Below, in pieces: positions 48,401 to 59,179 of a DNA stretch of 64,000 nucleotides. The notes beneath the pieces are model-generated. The model did not search any database. It saw nothing but the letters and a program-made list of their open reading frames with translations, and was not told the DNA's origin. This DNA comes from Sepiola atlantica. Lineage: Eukaryota > Mollusca > Cephalopoda > Sepiida > Sepiolidae. How positions within the stretch are numbered: position 1 is the first letter of the stretch; each line of letters begins with the position of its first letter. The translations under genes and the position numbers were made by a program. The stretch covers positions 106,048,500 to 106,112,499 of the forward strand of contig OY744519.1 in assembly GCA_963556195.1 (NCBI GenBank). Direction: 5' to 3'.

Positions 48401-48829
48401 GAAATGTGTATTTTTAAGATTCGTCCGTTCAGTCTACACGTTCACTGATATCTTAAACGATACTGTGTGTATGGCCTTGTGTCAGCTATAATATGTTTTC
48501 AAAGTTTGTACTAAAGTAATGTCAAATACGAAAGGTCATTCAGTCATTATTGATAGTTGGTGACCCCAAGTTCCCTTCTCGCTCTGTGCATTGTTGGCAT
48601 TGCATCGATTGGTTGATTTCGTTCATGTAATATGGAAATATTTCTAGGATGAGATAAATAATCTCTGTTAATAGAAAGTTAGGTTTGTGGATATGTTTAT
48701 ATATTTCTATGTAAAGGATTTACGCCTAAACTAATAAACCCATAATTATGAATTTTGGAACACAGATATACGCATTTATGGTCCAAAGGTGACATATATT
48801 TAGTGTAATTTAATTTCAATAAAATAGGG

Positions 48830-49235
48830 TAAAAAGAGAGTTTTGCGAAATTTTAACCATACTAATAAGATATCAATTAAAAAATATTCCTCAAATTTCA
48901 GTTATTTTGGAGTGTTTTAAAAATATAAGGGGTCATAATATGAGCAACACTTTTCATTTAAACATTAACATATTTAAAGTTTGCATTAAATAATATCATC
49001 AGTCGTTAGATACAAATTAATGAAGGTGGTCTTAATTTCAATTTCTTCTTAAGACCCCTTTGGCTTAAGCCTTAAATGTTTGCATGTTCTAGAATCAAAA
49101 TCATATTAGGGATTTTGATCAAAACTCGAGTAATGATTCTAGACATAATGTTAAGTAGAATTATATATTGCTTTTAATTTTCGTAAAGGGGCATAACAAT
49201 GGGGCAAAACTGCTCTGTACGTGGAATTAATTTTA
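48830..49235 (+). repeat. Dispersed repeat, copy 2 (pair with 16480-16915)
   Basis: AATATTCCTCAAATTTCAG, TTTTGGAGTGTTTTA, GATTCTAGACATAAT and CGTAAAGGGGCATAACAA, followed by CAAAACTGCTCTG, in the same order as copy 1. Confidence 0.5.
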
Positions 49236-49434
49236 CCTATCTTATGACGAGTATTCTTCTTGTTTAAAATAAAAGTTAGTTACTAAACGGATTTTAACGA
49301 TAAAATCAGGTTTTATATCAAGAGCAAGCATGAGTAAATCGATTCACCAAGAGAATTCAGTTGAAATAAATATATTTTTTAAAGTTTAAAACCTAGTGTT
49401 TTTTTTCATGTGTTGACATTCATCTTCTCACTTC

Positions 49435-49590
49435 TTGGCCTCTAAGCTAGGATCAAAGTGTAACATCTGTTACAGTGTCGATCAGCCGAAGAGTGCCTCT
49501 TTTTGAGGAGCTGTATTTTTCACACATTTAAAACCGACCTTCCGTTTAACTGTGTTCTCGTGGGGTAGCAAGTAAATACGGACATTCATT
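49435..49590 (+). mobile_element. U2 snRNA-headed SINE, copy 4
   Basis: Head CTTGGCCTCTAAGCTAGGA, then CAAAGTGTAACATCTGTTAC. Body truncated centrally. Tail TGTTCTCGTGGGGTAGCAAG, TAAATACGGA. Confidence 0.58.
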
Positions 49591-49594
49591 TACA

Positions 49595-49800
49595 CATTTC
49601 CCGGCCTTCGGGCTAGGATCAAAGTGTAGCTTCTGTTCTGTCATCTTTAAGTGATAATTAGGTGTCTAGACTGAGGGAATCTTAACATTTGTCTTAATTC
49701 AGAGTGTTTCATTTTGAAGAGCTGAAATGACACAACTTGGAGGATGCATCACGGGAGAGAAACAACAGTGTGGAAAACTAGATTGACATATTTCTGCAAT
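49595..49800 (+). mobile_element. U2 snRNA-headed SINE, copy 5 (tandem to copy 4)
   Basis: Head CCCGGCCTTCGGGCTAGGAT, then CAAAGTGTAGCTTCTGTTCT. Body GTGTCTAGACTGAGGGAATC, TTGTCTTAATTCAGAGTG. It follows copy 4 within a few bases, as in head-to-tail SINE dimers. Confidence 0.6.
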
Positions 49801-50822
49801 GGAAACACTACAGGCTTCCACATTTCATAGTTAGCTAAAACTATACGGTTACAGATTAACATACTATTGCAAACCTACTTTTTAGTTTGACTATTATTTT
49901 GAACTGATTATACAACAAAAGCACTTCTATTTTTATTATATGTGCGCAGACATTAAAAAATACATTTAAAACTAATTTATACTCGCTTCTTGAACCGTGT
50001 TGGTAAGTACCTGGGTATGTCCTTTTTTATCTTTACTGAGCTTGTACGAAAGAACAAAAAATTGAAATGTCGTTGAAAGAAATGCGCTATTTAGAATTTT
50101 GAACAAGAGAGTAAGTAACCACGATTACTGTATTTACGTATTGTTTTTCAGCAAAAACATTAAAAAAAATGTTGTTAAGAAAAATTATTTGCTTTGAACT
50201 AATGCCGAATAATATTTATGTTTACTTTTTTGCGGGTTATCAATAAATATCTAACTTTATGCTCATTCCTTTAAATTTATAAATGATGTATCATGTTAAA
50301 AAGAATGCTTTAGATCTACCTTAGATTCGAACTCAGGTATTGACATCGTAAAAACAACCGCATTAGTAATGTGTAGTCTGCCTGTTCCTTTTTTCGAACC
50401 AATGACTTGCTGCTATTTGTATAGGAACAGGCCAACTATAAAAACGCAATGACTTTTAATAGTATATAGATTTAAACCTGATAGACTGAGCAAAAACAGG
50501 GTCTCCTATAATAATTATTGGACACAACTAAATTCAGATTCGTCCATTAAATGTCCGTTTTTAGCGATATAAATGTTAAATGTTATACTTAAGCGTGACA
50601 TTTCGACGAAACGCTATAACAATCTGAAGCCTGAAAGATGGACCGCCAGACAAAGTCTCTTATAAAGACTATTGGGCGTATCGAAAATAAGATGTATAGA
50701 GCTTGTGGGTACTTTTTAGAAATAGTCATCCAAGCAAAATTTCAAGTTTCACCGAAAACTTCCGAGATGAACGAACTTCACCGGACAATTTACACAATAC
50801 GAACCTAACAGTGTTTTCTTTA
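49801..50822. other. No recognised gene; one isolated B-box-like motif
   Basis: A minus-strand GAGTTCGAATC (about 50328-50338) fits a Pol III B box, but no good A box was found. No coding motif. Confidence 0.45.
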
Positions 50823-50872
50823 TTTTACCCTAACCCTTACCTAACCCTAAACTAACTCTAACCTAACCCTCT
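50823..50872. repeat. Degenerate interstitial telomere-like repeat
   Basis: About seven imperfect copies of the CCTAAC/CCCTAA unit (TTACCCTAACCC, TTACCTAACCCTAAAC, TAACTCTAACCTAACCC). The unit is the complement of the metazoan TTAGGG telomere repeat. Confidence 0.75.
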
Positions 50873-52104
50873 CGCTTCACACCTATTTTGCCATTTACTC
50901 CTTGCATTCTATGAACGATGTCGCCGAGAAAGGAGGTAAAATTGCTGTTTCTTAGACCAGCTTGTGTTTTGAGTGGGTGGTATGATAATATTTTTAATCC
51001 TCTCAGAATATTCATTGTTATTCACATGTTATCCATTACTCTGAAGATAGTAAACATGTATCTTTAGAGGTGAAAATGCTATTTCAAACTTAAGCTTCAC
51101 AAACAAATGATTAAAGAGCAGTGTAACAAGATTTCCACTGAGGATGAGGGTAAGTGGGGGGTGGTACTAATTTGACAAACATTGTTCAAGGTAAAATATT
51201 GATATTTAATGAGGAAAAAATGATGATGGAATTCGAATACAATATTGTGAGATTTGATAAATGCACGAAAGTGATTTACGGGTTAGTTCAGGTATTCGCA
51301 AAAACAAACAATTGGATGAATGCAACAAAAAAAATGTATAGCTAGGGCATGGAAAAAGGTTATAGCGAATTTTAGGGACTAAACAAAGAAGACGTCTACG
51401 CTGGGAGATCGGATTGCTCACAGGAATTAAAGAGTGTGAGAAAATATTGATACATGGAATAAAGTGAGCGATAAAAAACTATTTTTGTGTTTTTCGAATC
51501 TTCAATTGTAAACCAGCATGTGAAAGAAAAAATGCTTCCAGAAATGCAAGGATAATTCTCCAACGGAAAGACAATTTAATGCAGAATGTGATGTTGTATT
51601 TCGAATACGACATTGTGAATGTTTTTAAATAAACAACTTTTACATATTTAGTCTTATCTAACGTGGCCGTCTAGGCAAGTAATGGAGTTAACAATGGTAC
51701 AGTTAGTCAAAAGGAAACTAAAGCATATATTTATTACTATTCTCAATAGGCTCAATCAGATACCGAAAGTTAATGATATAATAAGAAACCGACAGCAGAA
51801 AAGGAAACGCAATTAACCCTTTATATCCTATACGAACTCCATAAGAAAACTGGTCAATTGTAACAAAGTGACGGGACCCTGCGAATAATTTTAGGAGATT
51901 CACGTACTAGTATATAATTGAGGACCTGGACCAAGAATAATAAAAAGGAAAAAATAGATTTTTTCCAACACAGAAATATTGTTTGTATTTAAGGGCTGTG
52001 AGTCACACTGATGAAGCATTGTTTTGAGATAAGGTTGCCGCATTTAGCAGCTGTGCCACTCAATTTATATCACAGTAAAGTCACAGGTCAACCAACCTAA
52101 CAGT
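50873..52104. other. No recognised gene
   Basis: Open frames of about 60-70 codons at 51154-51345 (plus), 51206-51421 and 51718-51903 (minus) show no motif. Confidence 0.45.
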
Positions 52105-52615
52105 GCTGTCATATCTAAAATCATGACAGACTCGGTGACTTCGTATATCGTCGATCTGTGAACGAGACGCAATGGACTGCGGACACATACACCCCGATGA
52201 AACCAGGCCTGAGTTGCGGTTGGTACGTCGTGAGAGGACAGATAATTGATAGATAATCCTCAGCCAAAGAGGCAGGCGTATGAGTGTAAATAGCTAATCA
52301 GATCGCTTACTGGCTTGGATAAGTAAAGTTTGCCAGGCAACACCAAGTTACCTTGCCTTGATATATAAAGTGTGACAATCGCGAATTAATTCAGTTTGTT
52401 TTTAGTTAGACCAGAATTGGGTTGTGAGAAGTTTGGAGAAAGTTCTGTTTGTCTTCACGAGTTAATAACTTTTCTCAACCTACAGAATAAAGACTGTTAA
52501 CACCGACTGTCTATTACTGAGCTGGTCGACGTCAGAACCGTAAACTCTGTCCAGAACTAGAGGTATTAACCCCATAACCAATTAAATATTTTATGTTCCT
52601 GTACACCCAAGTTTA

Positions 52616-52620
<5 letters not shown>
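52105..52620 (+). mobile_element. Possible solo LTR or LTR-like promoter unit
   Basis: A TATA motif GATATATAAAGTG (52360-52372) lies about 115 bp upstream of AATAAA (52486-52491), the usual promoter-R-polyA layout of an LTR. The composition is less AT-rich than its surroundings. TGTCAT...ATGACA near 52106-52127 could mark one border, but no second LTR, primer site or target duplication was established. Confidence 0.3.

Positions 52621-52664
<44 letters not shown>
52619..52664. repeat. (AT)n microsatellite
   Basis: Uninterrupted AT run. Confidence 0.95.
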
Positions 52665-52670
<6 letters not shown>

Positions 52671-53219
52671 TAACTATTGTAAATTAAGAATGTTGGTTCA
52701 GTTGTCGATATCTTGATTGCCTGTTTAGTTGTTTTTCTTCAAATATACTCCTCATACCTCAGTTAACGAAAGGCTACTGGAACGACTCCGAATCGTAGTT
52801 CTTAATCAATGAACTTAACGTGTGGAAAATACGGCTTAGTGAACGAAGACGTTTTCACCACCTCAGTCTGCGTCTTCGAGGGAGTGGAACTTCATTAACG
52901 CTGGCGTCTCGTGAAGACTACCAAAATTCGTCGACGTAACATTAACCAACGCCAGATGTATTAGCCCGAGTGAAAGTGAACGAACATAGAAGGTGCATCA
53001 TTTGGTGGCTCTGAGGGAGCAAACGGGTTATATAATTATTTAATGCTCAACTAACAAGGACATAGAGATAAACTGCGTATGAGGAAAAAAAATTCGATAG
53101 AAATAAATGAAATAATTAACACTATTATTACTATTATTACCACATATATTACTACTACTACCACTGTAACGTGACAAAGGGACACCCATCTAGTGTATCT
53201 GTGTATGTGTATGTGTGTA

Positions 53220-53220
<1 letters not shown>
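52665..53220. other. Unassigned, possibly LTR-element related
   Basis: TTTGGTGGCTCTGAGGGAGC near 53001 looks like the LTR end/primer-site junction of some retrotransposons (TGGTGGC...), but nothing downstream supports an internal region. Confidence 0.3.

Positions 53221-53272
<52 letters not shown>
53221..53272. repeat. Perfect 52-bp palindrome (CT)8(AT)10(AG)8
   Basis: The three dinucleotide runs are arranged so that the whole block equals its own reverse complement, predicting cruciform or hairpin extrusion. It is followed by GACAGACAGACAGACAGAG. Confidence 0.92.
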
Positions 53273-53289
<17 letters not shown>

Positions 53290-53533
53290 GAGAAGAGAAA
53301 GAGAAAGAGAAGTATAAGGAGGCTATCACAATGCAAGAAATAGAGACAAGTCGGCGTTTAGAAGTTAAACAAAAACAATTGTTTCTTACTTGACTATTCA
53401 GGAATTCTACACCAGGATCTAATATGTGTGACCGTGTTCCATAATATCTTTGAAATCCTTGCACACAAACAAAACAAAAAAAAACACTTGTGTTTGGCTT
53501 ACTTCTCAACGCCGACATATTTACATTTCTTGC

Positions 53534-53536
<3 letters not shown>

Positions 53537-53594
<58 letters not shown>
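53537..53594. repeat. (AT)n microsatellite
   Basis: Uninterrupted AT run; explains the Ile-Tyr-rich frames 53450-53653 and 53490-53750. Confidence 0.95.
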
Positions 53595-53879
53595 TATTTA
53601 AACTCGAAATGTTTAGAAAACAAATTCATAGAATTAAAGATAATTGCTCATAAATACTGCATATGTATTACAGAGACAAACTTATGTACAGAAAGTGTAA
53701 TGGAAGCAGAAATGTTTATTCACAACTTTAAAATATTTTGGAAGATATAGTGTTTTTTAAGTTTTAAAGACTGCTATTTATTTTTGCAATTGTTTACAGA
53801 TATCTAGATTAAATGGATGTGATGGGTTGGAATATCTAGCTTTAAAAATAGAATGACAAATCAAAATATTTAATATTTG

Positions 53880-54790
53880 TTCTTACAGATCTCAAGGTTT
53901 ATGCCGAGAAGAAAACTATAAAATGTTAGAACATTTAAATGAAGTACACTTTTCATCGTGTACAAATAAAAACACTACAATGCTCGGTGACTTCAATTTG
54001 CCAAACGTAGATTGGGCTGATATTATAACCTCGTTCTTTTTTGTTGACTGGTTCCCAAAATGCGTGTCGCGGCAGAAATAAAGAACCGAAGCAAGAAAGG
54101 CGTTTTATATAGTTCACAATGTATTTGTTGTAGAATGTCGGCATCCTCCAAGAAAACTCTGCTTAATAAGATACAAGCCGAGGGAAACAAGAGGTGGAAC
54201 GTCCACACACATCGATCGTCTAGTTTGCTATTATTTTTTTTCCTGATCCTGGCGTAATTCTGCAATTTTTAATACATTCCTCAAATCGGCCTACCTCAAA
54301 ATTAAATACAATAAAATATTTTCTATTTCAATTTTCGTCTAAACATTGAAATTACTAAAACTATCATAGACGTATTCAAAACGCAACGTCTACTGAACCC
54401 GCTGACTTACATATCGGTACGATGCAAGTAATCATTATTATTTACTATCCTGTTTTTTTTTTTTCGATCAGACCGGGGTTATCCCGTTACAATAGTTACT
54501 TCTAATCACTTACAACTTTATTAATCAACGTTTTTTTAATGGAGAACGCTTACATAGACTTATTTACATTAATTAATAGAAGAACATACAACTAAATGTA
54601 CATTAGTCGGACATATATTACAAAACTCTATATTAGACGAAGTGCCTTCAAATAATGAAAATATATTAGACATCAATTTATTAGCTCCGGTTGGGAAATT
54701 CACCCATGTGTTTATGGTAATAGAAATAAAATTGGAATCTGAAGTTAAGTATATACACTCGAATCTGGGAAAAGTATTTGTCTTACTAAA
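53880..54790 (+). pseudogene. LINE endonuclease (APE-type) remnant, with insertion
   Basis: MLGDFNLPNVDWADI at about 53980-54024 is the GDFN motif of APE-like LINE endonucleases. At 54610-54720, SILDEVPSNNENILDINLLA and VGKFTHVFMV match the LDLV.TN......V...PLG.SDH segment that normally follows within about 60-80 codons. Here the two are about 590 bp apart, so several hundred bases (roughly 54050-54550) are probably inserted. The frames are broken. Confidence 0.6.
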
Positions 54791-54894
54791 TAGCTAATTC
54801 AATTATTGATTTGTCTTATTGTTATCAGAATTTAAACTTGATTAATAATGTGCCACAAGACAGGAAGATGCGATGTTTTTTCCCTCCCGGCCTT

Positions 54895-55375
54895 GGACCA
54901 AGTGAGACTATAAAGAAACAACACATATATGATTTACCCAGCCACTAATAAAGGACTGGCGTGTTACAAAGACATACCTAGTTGAGTATTGATTTACTCC
55001 TCTCCAGGAGTTAGGCACAAGGCCAGTTTTTATCCTACTCCCACAAGTAAGATGTGACCCAAGGTCGGGTCGGGAAAGTGGGGTTTGAAAAGCCAGGGCC
55101 CGAGAGGTGAGCACTCTGGCCATTTAAAAATTGCCTGGGCAGCCCCGTCGGCATTCCCCGGTAGGGGCGCCTCAGACAGTAAGCAATAAACTTACTCCTC
55201 CCCAAAGAGGGGAGGCAAAGCCTGGGAGGGTGGACCTCCTAGAACTGCACAGGACAGACCCATTGACCGGCGTAAGTCAAGTCCCGAAGGACAAGACAAT
55301 ACCAGTATGGGGTGCAGTATCGATCGGAACAGATACTACACTTTGATCTTAGCCAAAAGGCCGTTCTGAGTGTAG
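54895..55375 (-). mobile_element. U2 snRNA-headed GC-rich repeat (second U2-derived type)
   Basis: The minus-strand start (55330-55375) reads GGCCTTTTGGCTAAGATCAA, then AGTGTAGTATCTGTTCCGAT, the best U2 5'-domain match in the window, with one inserted A. An isolated ACTGGTATTG matches the U2 3' region. The body is GC-rich with CACCCTCCCAGGCTTTGCCT, CTCCCCTCTTTGGGGAGGAG, GCGCCCCTACCGGGGAATGC, then ACTGGCCTTGTGCCTAAC toward 54900. It is unlike the bodies of copies 1-5, so this is a separate family. The central U2 stem-loops are missing, so it is not a functional snRNA gene. Confidence 0.68.
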
Positions 55376-55836
55376 TTGAGTAACGGCACTACCGACCAAT
55401 CTGCCCACGATTCTAGCGACAATCGACCTTGTTTTAAATGTCAGGCGAAACAGTACGGCGGGATCAAAGGTTAAAATCATACGAGACTATCGAGCTCATA
55501 GCTGTCGGTCGAATGCCTTGGTAGATGCGAAGGTAATCTTTTGATTGCCATAGTGTACTTGGATTCTTTCTTTCTTTCTCCGGTTTAATTATTCATTCCC
55601 TTCTTTTCTGTGTTAATAATTATTTTTCAGATCTGCACAACGAACCAAGCGAGGCGATTGTCTCCTGCTCGACTGATACCCGATGAAATGGAACGAATAG
55701 AACTTAAAAAATAAGTTCGAGATAATGTCTTGTTTATGTACTTTATCAAGTCATCATATTTCGCAGCTGGGGAATATAATGATTCCTCGTCTTGGGTGTC
55801 AAAACAATTAATTATCTGCAGAGAATTAATAATTCA
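55376..55836. other. No recognised gene
   Basis: Mixed-composition DNA between the U2-headed repeat and the short Helitron; nothing recognised. Confidence 0.45.
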
Positions 55837-56423
55837 CTAGCGGGACCCGTGTAAATTACACTAAATGATGTTTTCAATACTAATTATCTTGTTCCTAACC
55901 AATACATGTTTGAATAAAATATGATAAGATTTGACTTGCATATTTATTTTTAAAAAATGAACAATACATGATACAATTTACAAAACTTCTTTATTTACAA
56001 TATTTCTAGTGAAAGTAATATTTCGACGACTAAACCTTAGTTTGTAAGTGCTTTAGATTCAAGTAAATTTGGCACCAATTCATGAGTAGCATACAAAGAT
56101 TCGGAAGGGCGTTGCTTTTGATGGAAGTGTGACACACAAAATAACACACACGCTATCGTATTAATATGTGTCTACCCGGTCGCCTCCTCCCCCCTTCGAT
56201 GTAGAAAAAAATCTTAGAGGTTAGTTGGGATCGAACTATAAACCAGTGGGACCGACGTCAAACTCTTACGTCGCTAACTATTGCAACAAAGGGAAATACT
56301 TAAAAATATTACGAAGATTAGGTGACTTGGATGCTTTTCCAAATCTAGGTACGGCACGCATTCGCATAGCTTTTGATGTAAGCGTGACACACGAACACAC
56401 ATGCTATCGTATTAATATATAAA
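55837..56423 (-). mobile_element. Short non-autonomous Helitron, minus copy
   Basis: The minus-strand 5' end is A|TTTATATATTAATACG (TC changed to TT). The 3' end is a GTGTAAT/TTACAC hairpin, then GGGTCCCG and CTAG|T. It aligns along its length with 43343-43886 in opposite orientation, including the tRNA-like segment (56218-56293). The hairpin, CTAG and A|T insertion satisfy Helitron criteria. The overlapping open frames 56225-56422 and 56423-56605 are not genes. Confidence 0.72.
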
Positions 56424-57085
56424 TGGCTAATGCAACCGGCTTACCTCTTAGTTCGAACACAAGGTCCACAGATCATCAACATAACGTGGGGCTGAAAGGT
56501 TCCATAGAGATGTTAGTCGGAACGCATACGATATTTGTGGCATCACACGTTATTCAGTATCGAGTCACCTACAATCTGTGGAAAATATTTAAAGACAATC
56601 GATAATAATCGAGGTAACTGACGTGAGAATGACATATTAGACAAATGTATTCATTAGAAAAATTGACTTCGAACCGTAATCGATTAATGAGACAGAGAAG
56701 CAGAAAAAATTACTCTTGAAATGTGTGTTTCAAAATGTGTCGAATACTTTCAAACTGTTTTTAAAAAGACAAAAGAATTATAAAAAGTATAATTTGAAGA
56801 TAACTTTAAGCTTGAAAATAAGACTTTTAGAAATATTAAATTCAATATGTAATATGTAAATATGCATAAAATAATTCGCAAGAACACTAACACATTAACA
56901 ATTATGAGACAGCCAATTAACGAAATCACCAACCGAAAACGTTAAGCTTTTAGCAAAGTGCTTTAAATCTATCCATGTTCTGAAGGAATTCAATATGCTA
57001 CTTAGGAACTATTATATACAGAGAAGCAATATGGGTAAATTAGTAATAAAAAATGTAAGAATATAATTTTCTAAGTAAGATTTTA
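56424..57085. other. AT-rich stretch, nothing recognised
   Basis: No motif in any frame. Confidence 0.5.
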
Positions 57086-57290
57086 ATGAAAGATGTCGTC
57101 TTAATGAAATTTATCCAAATATATTTATTCTTTTCAGCAGATGAGTTTATTTGCATAAATGATGTTTACATATATCCAATAAATGTCTACATGGTCCTGA
57201 ATATCTTGAAAACAGCAGGTGTAATTCTGCTACAAAAAAAAGTACATTTACCTGATAACTATAGACCAGACTTTCTGCCATAAATATTAT
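57086..57290 (+). pseudogene. LINE RT start fragment
   Basis: VILLQKKVHLPDNYRPDFLP ends the frame 57086-57283 and fits the P.FKKGD...NYRPISL motif that opens LINE reverse transcriptases; the Ser/Thr ending is altered and a stop follows. It may belong to the same element as the endonuclease remnant at 53880-54790, about 2.3 kb upstream. Confidence 0.5.
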
Positions 57291-57339
57291 GTAAAGTTTT
57301 TAATTAAATAGAAATCACATTCTAGAATGTATCAATAAT

Positions 57340-57718
57340 TATACAAGGTGGGCAAAAATAAGGGTCCCATTTTAAAAAATTCATAACTTTTTTATTTATT
57401 GATTTTTTTAATTTTTTTTTTTTAGAATAAGTAAAGGACCCCTTCCGAAGCAAGCATGAGCCGTATTAGCCCTAAGGAACGTACCCTCATTTAGAAAACA
57501 TTATTTTTGCTTAAAAAACTCAAAACAGTGTAAAAAACAATACTTTAGTTTTTGTAAGTTTTAAGAAGTGTTTTTCGGCTAAAATTTGTTTTGTTTATTT
57601 CAAAAAATCTCGGAAGGGTCAGTCTACACACACATGAAGTTTGGTGAGTTTAACCTTTATTCAAATTCAAGTTATTCAAATTTAAAGATAGGACCCTTAT
57701 TTTGGCCCACCCTGTATA
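57340..57718. mobile_element. Mariner/Tc1-type MITE
   Basis: The ends TATACAAGGTGGGCAAAAAT and, inverted from the right, TATACAGGGTGGGCCAAAAT form about 30-bp terminal inverted repeats continuing into AAGGGTCC. They are bordered by TA, the mariner target duplication. Total length is about 375 bp with no coding. Confidence 0.78.
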
Positions 57719-57859
57719 AACATTAAACAACATGCATTTGTATGGTAGTAACACGCACGCAAGACACACTGTTAAACACGAAGATAAACCATAACTTACC
57801 AAATATGCGAGTCGTTTAATTGTAAATTCGCCATTTGCTGTATTTACCGAGAGGTAACT

Positions 57860-58445
57860 ATACTATGATTTCTAATATAATTGAGATTTTGCTTATGTCT
57901 GTCTAAAGCTGAAATAACACTATCACTTCTATTAATCATTGAGACTCTGAAGACGAAACAATACTATTACTTCTATTAAATAATAGAAATTTAGTATATG
58001 TCTGTCTGCAAACAAAACTATACTATTACTTATATAAATAATTGCGATGTTATATATGTCTTCCGGAAATGGAAACTATATTATTACTTTTATTAATAAG
58101 TGACATTTGGTATATGTCTATCTAAAGACGAAACTATACTATTACTTATTTTAATCATGGAGATTTAGTATCTATCTGCCTAGATAAATAACAAAATTAT
58201 TACACCGATTAATGATGAAAGTTTGGTATCTATTTGTTTAAAGCCAAAACTATACATTAACTCGTATTAATAATTGAGATTTGGTATCTGTCTGTCTGAC
58301 GTTAAAAGTATACTATTGCTTCTATTAGTAATTGAGATGTTGTATCTGTCTGAAGCTAAAACTATGCTATTTTCTATATATTGTTAATGATAGAGATTTA
58401 GTAGCTGTCTGACTGAAGCCGAAATTATTATATTATGATCTTTTA
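57860..58445. repeat. ~58-bp minisatellite, about 10 units
   Basis: The unit is AATAATTGAGATTTGGTATC, then TGTCTGTCTAAAGC, then GAAACTATACTATTACTTC. The units are moderately diverged. A short copy is at 15920-16140. Confidence 0.8.
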
Positions 58446-58745
58446 ATGTTCAATTATGTTAAGTGTACTATTTCTCAGACTGATGTACTATCGCTCAATG
58501 CTCAATTCAAGTAAATCTTCTAGTATCCCTTCTGTTATCATGAGAACATCCACTCAGGCATTACCTCCACTTTATGACGCGTGGGGGTAATGTAGTATCT
58601 GTTATGTGGTCATGATACTATCCTCGCAAGTATTATTGTCTCTTTTTTGGGGGGGTGGGTGTAGTATCTGTTCCGTTGTGCTAATACACTCCTCTAAAGC
58701 ATTAGCCCATCCTTTGAGTTAGGTTGTGTAATATATGTCCGTACG
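58446..58745. repeat. U2-like minisatellite flanking the 58-bp array
   Basis: Repeated ~70-bp segments contain GTAGTATCTGTT, then TCATGATACTATCCTC, then GGCATTACCTCC or similar, and a G-run. GTGTAGTATCTGTTCCG at about 58669-58685 is a 14-15-base match to U2 snRNA. Related motifs occur inside the large Helitron at 28409-28455 (GTTCTGTTATCCTGATATAA, CAGGCATTACCTCCTCC) and at 16060-16130. Confidence 0.6.
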
Positions 58746-58936
58746 TCATATATTCTAGTATTTACATCAAATAAACTTATTACAGAATAAAAATAATGGC
58801 AAGAATTGAATGTACATGATATTAGGTGCCTGTTTGATGAAATATTTTTGATATGTAATTGTATCTGTATATTTCTATTTATATATGTGAGTGTGTTTTT
58901 TTAATGTAGAAATGGGATTATTGATTGAAACGCGTG

Positions 58937-59062
58937 CATCATTATCAAAGGATACGTTTTAAGTTGTTTAATTTACGCTTGAAACCTCGTAAAACATTTA
59001 CAGGCTCTCACGAGCCAAATTCTAAAGTAACCCATGACATTTGAGCGTAGAAGCTTGTTAAA
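58937..59062 (+). repeat. Dispersed repeat, copy 2 (pair with 46500-46615)
   Basis: CCTCGTAAAACATTTACAGG, CACGAGCCAAATT, AACCCATGACATTTGAGCG. Confidence 0.65.
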
Positions 59063-59179
59063 TCAATAACTTCAGGGAATGGTGGAATGGTGCTTTCGGC
59101 TCAAACATTAGCATAAACCATTCCATTCGCAAGATGCGTCCATTCAATAAGCTCGTGTTTCAAACATTAGCAGGACAGA

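Noticed and set aside
52105..53010. Complete LTR retrotransposon
   Set aside because: TATA and polyA signals are present, but no second LTR, primer site, coding or target duplication; kept only as a low-confidence LTR-like unit.
55320..55375. Functional U2 snRNA gene
   Set aside because: Only the first ~45 bases match U2, with an insertion; the Sm site and 3' stem-loops are missing, and the rest is a dispersed repeat.
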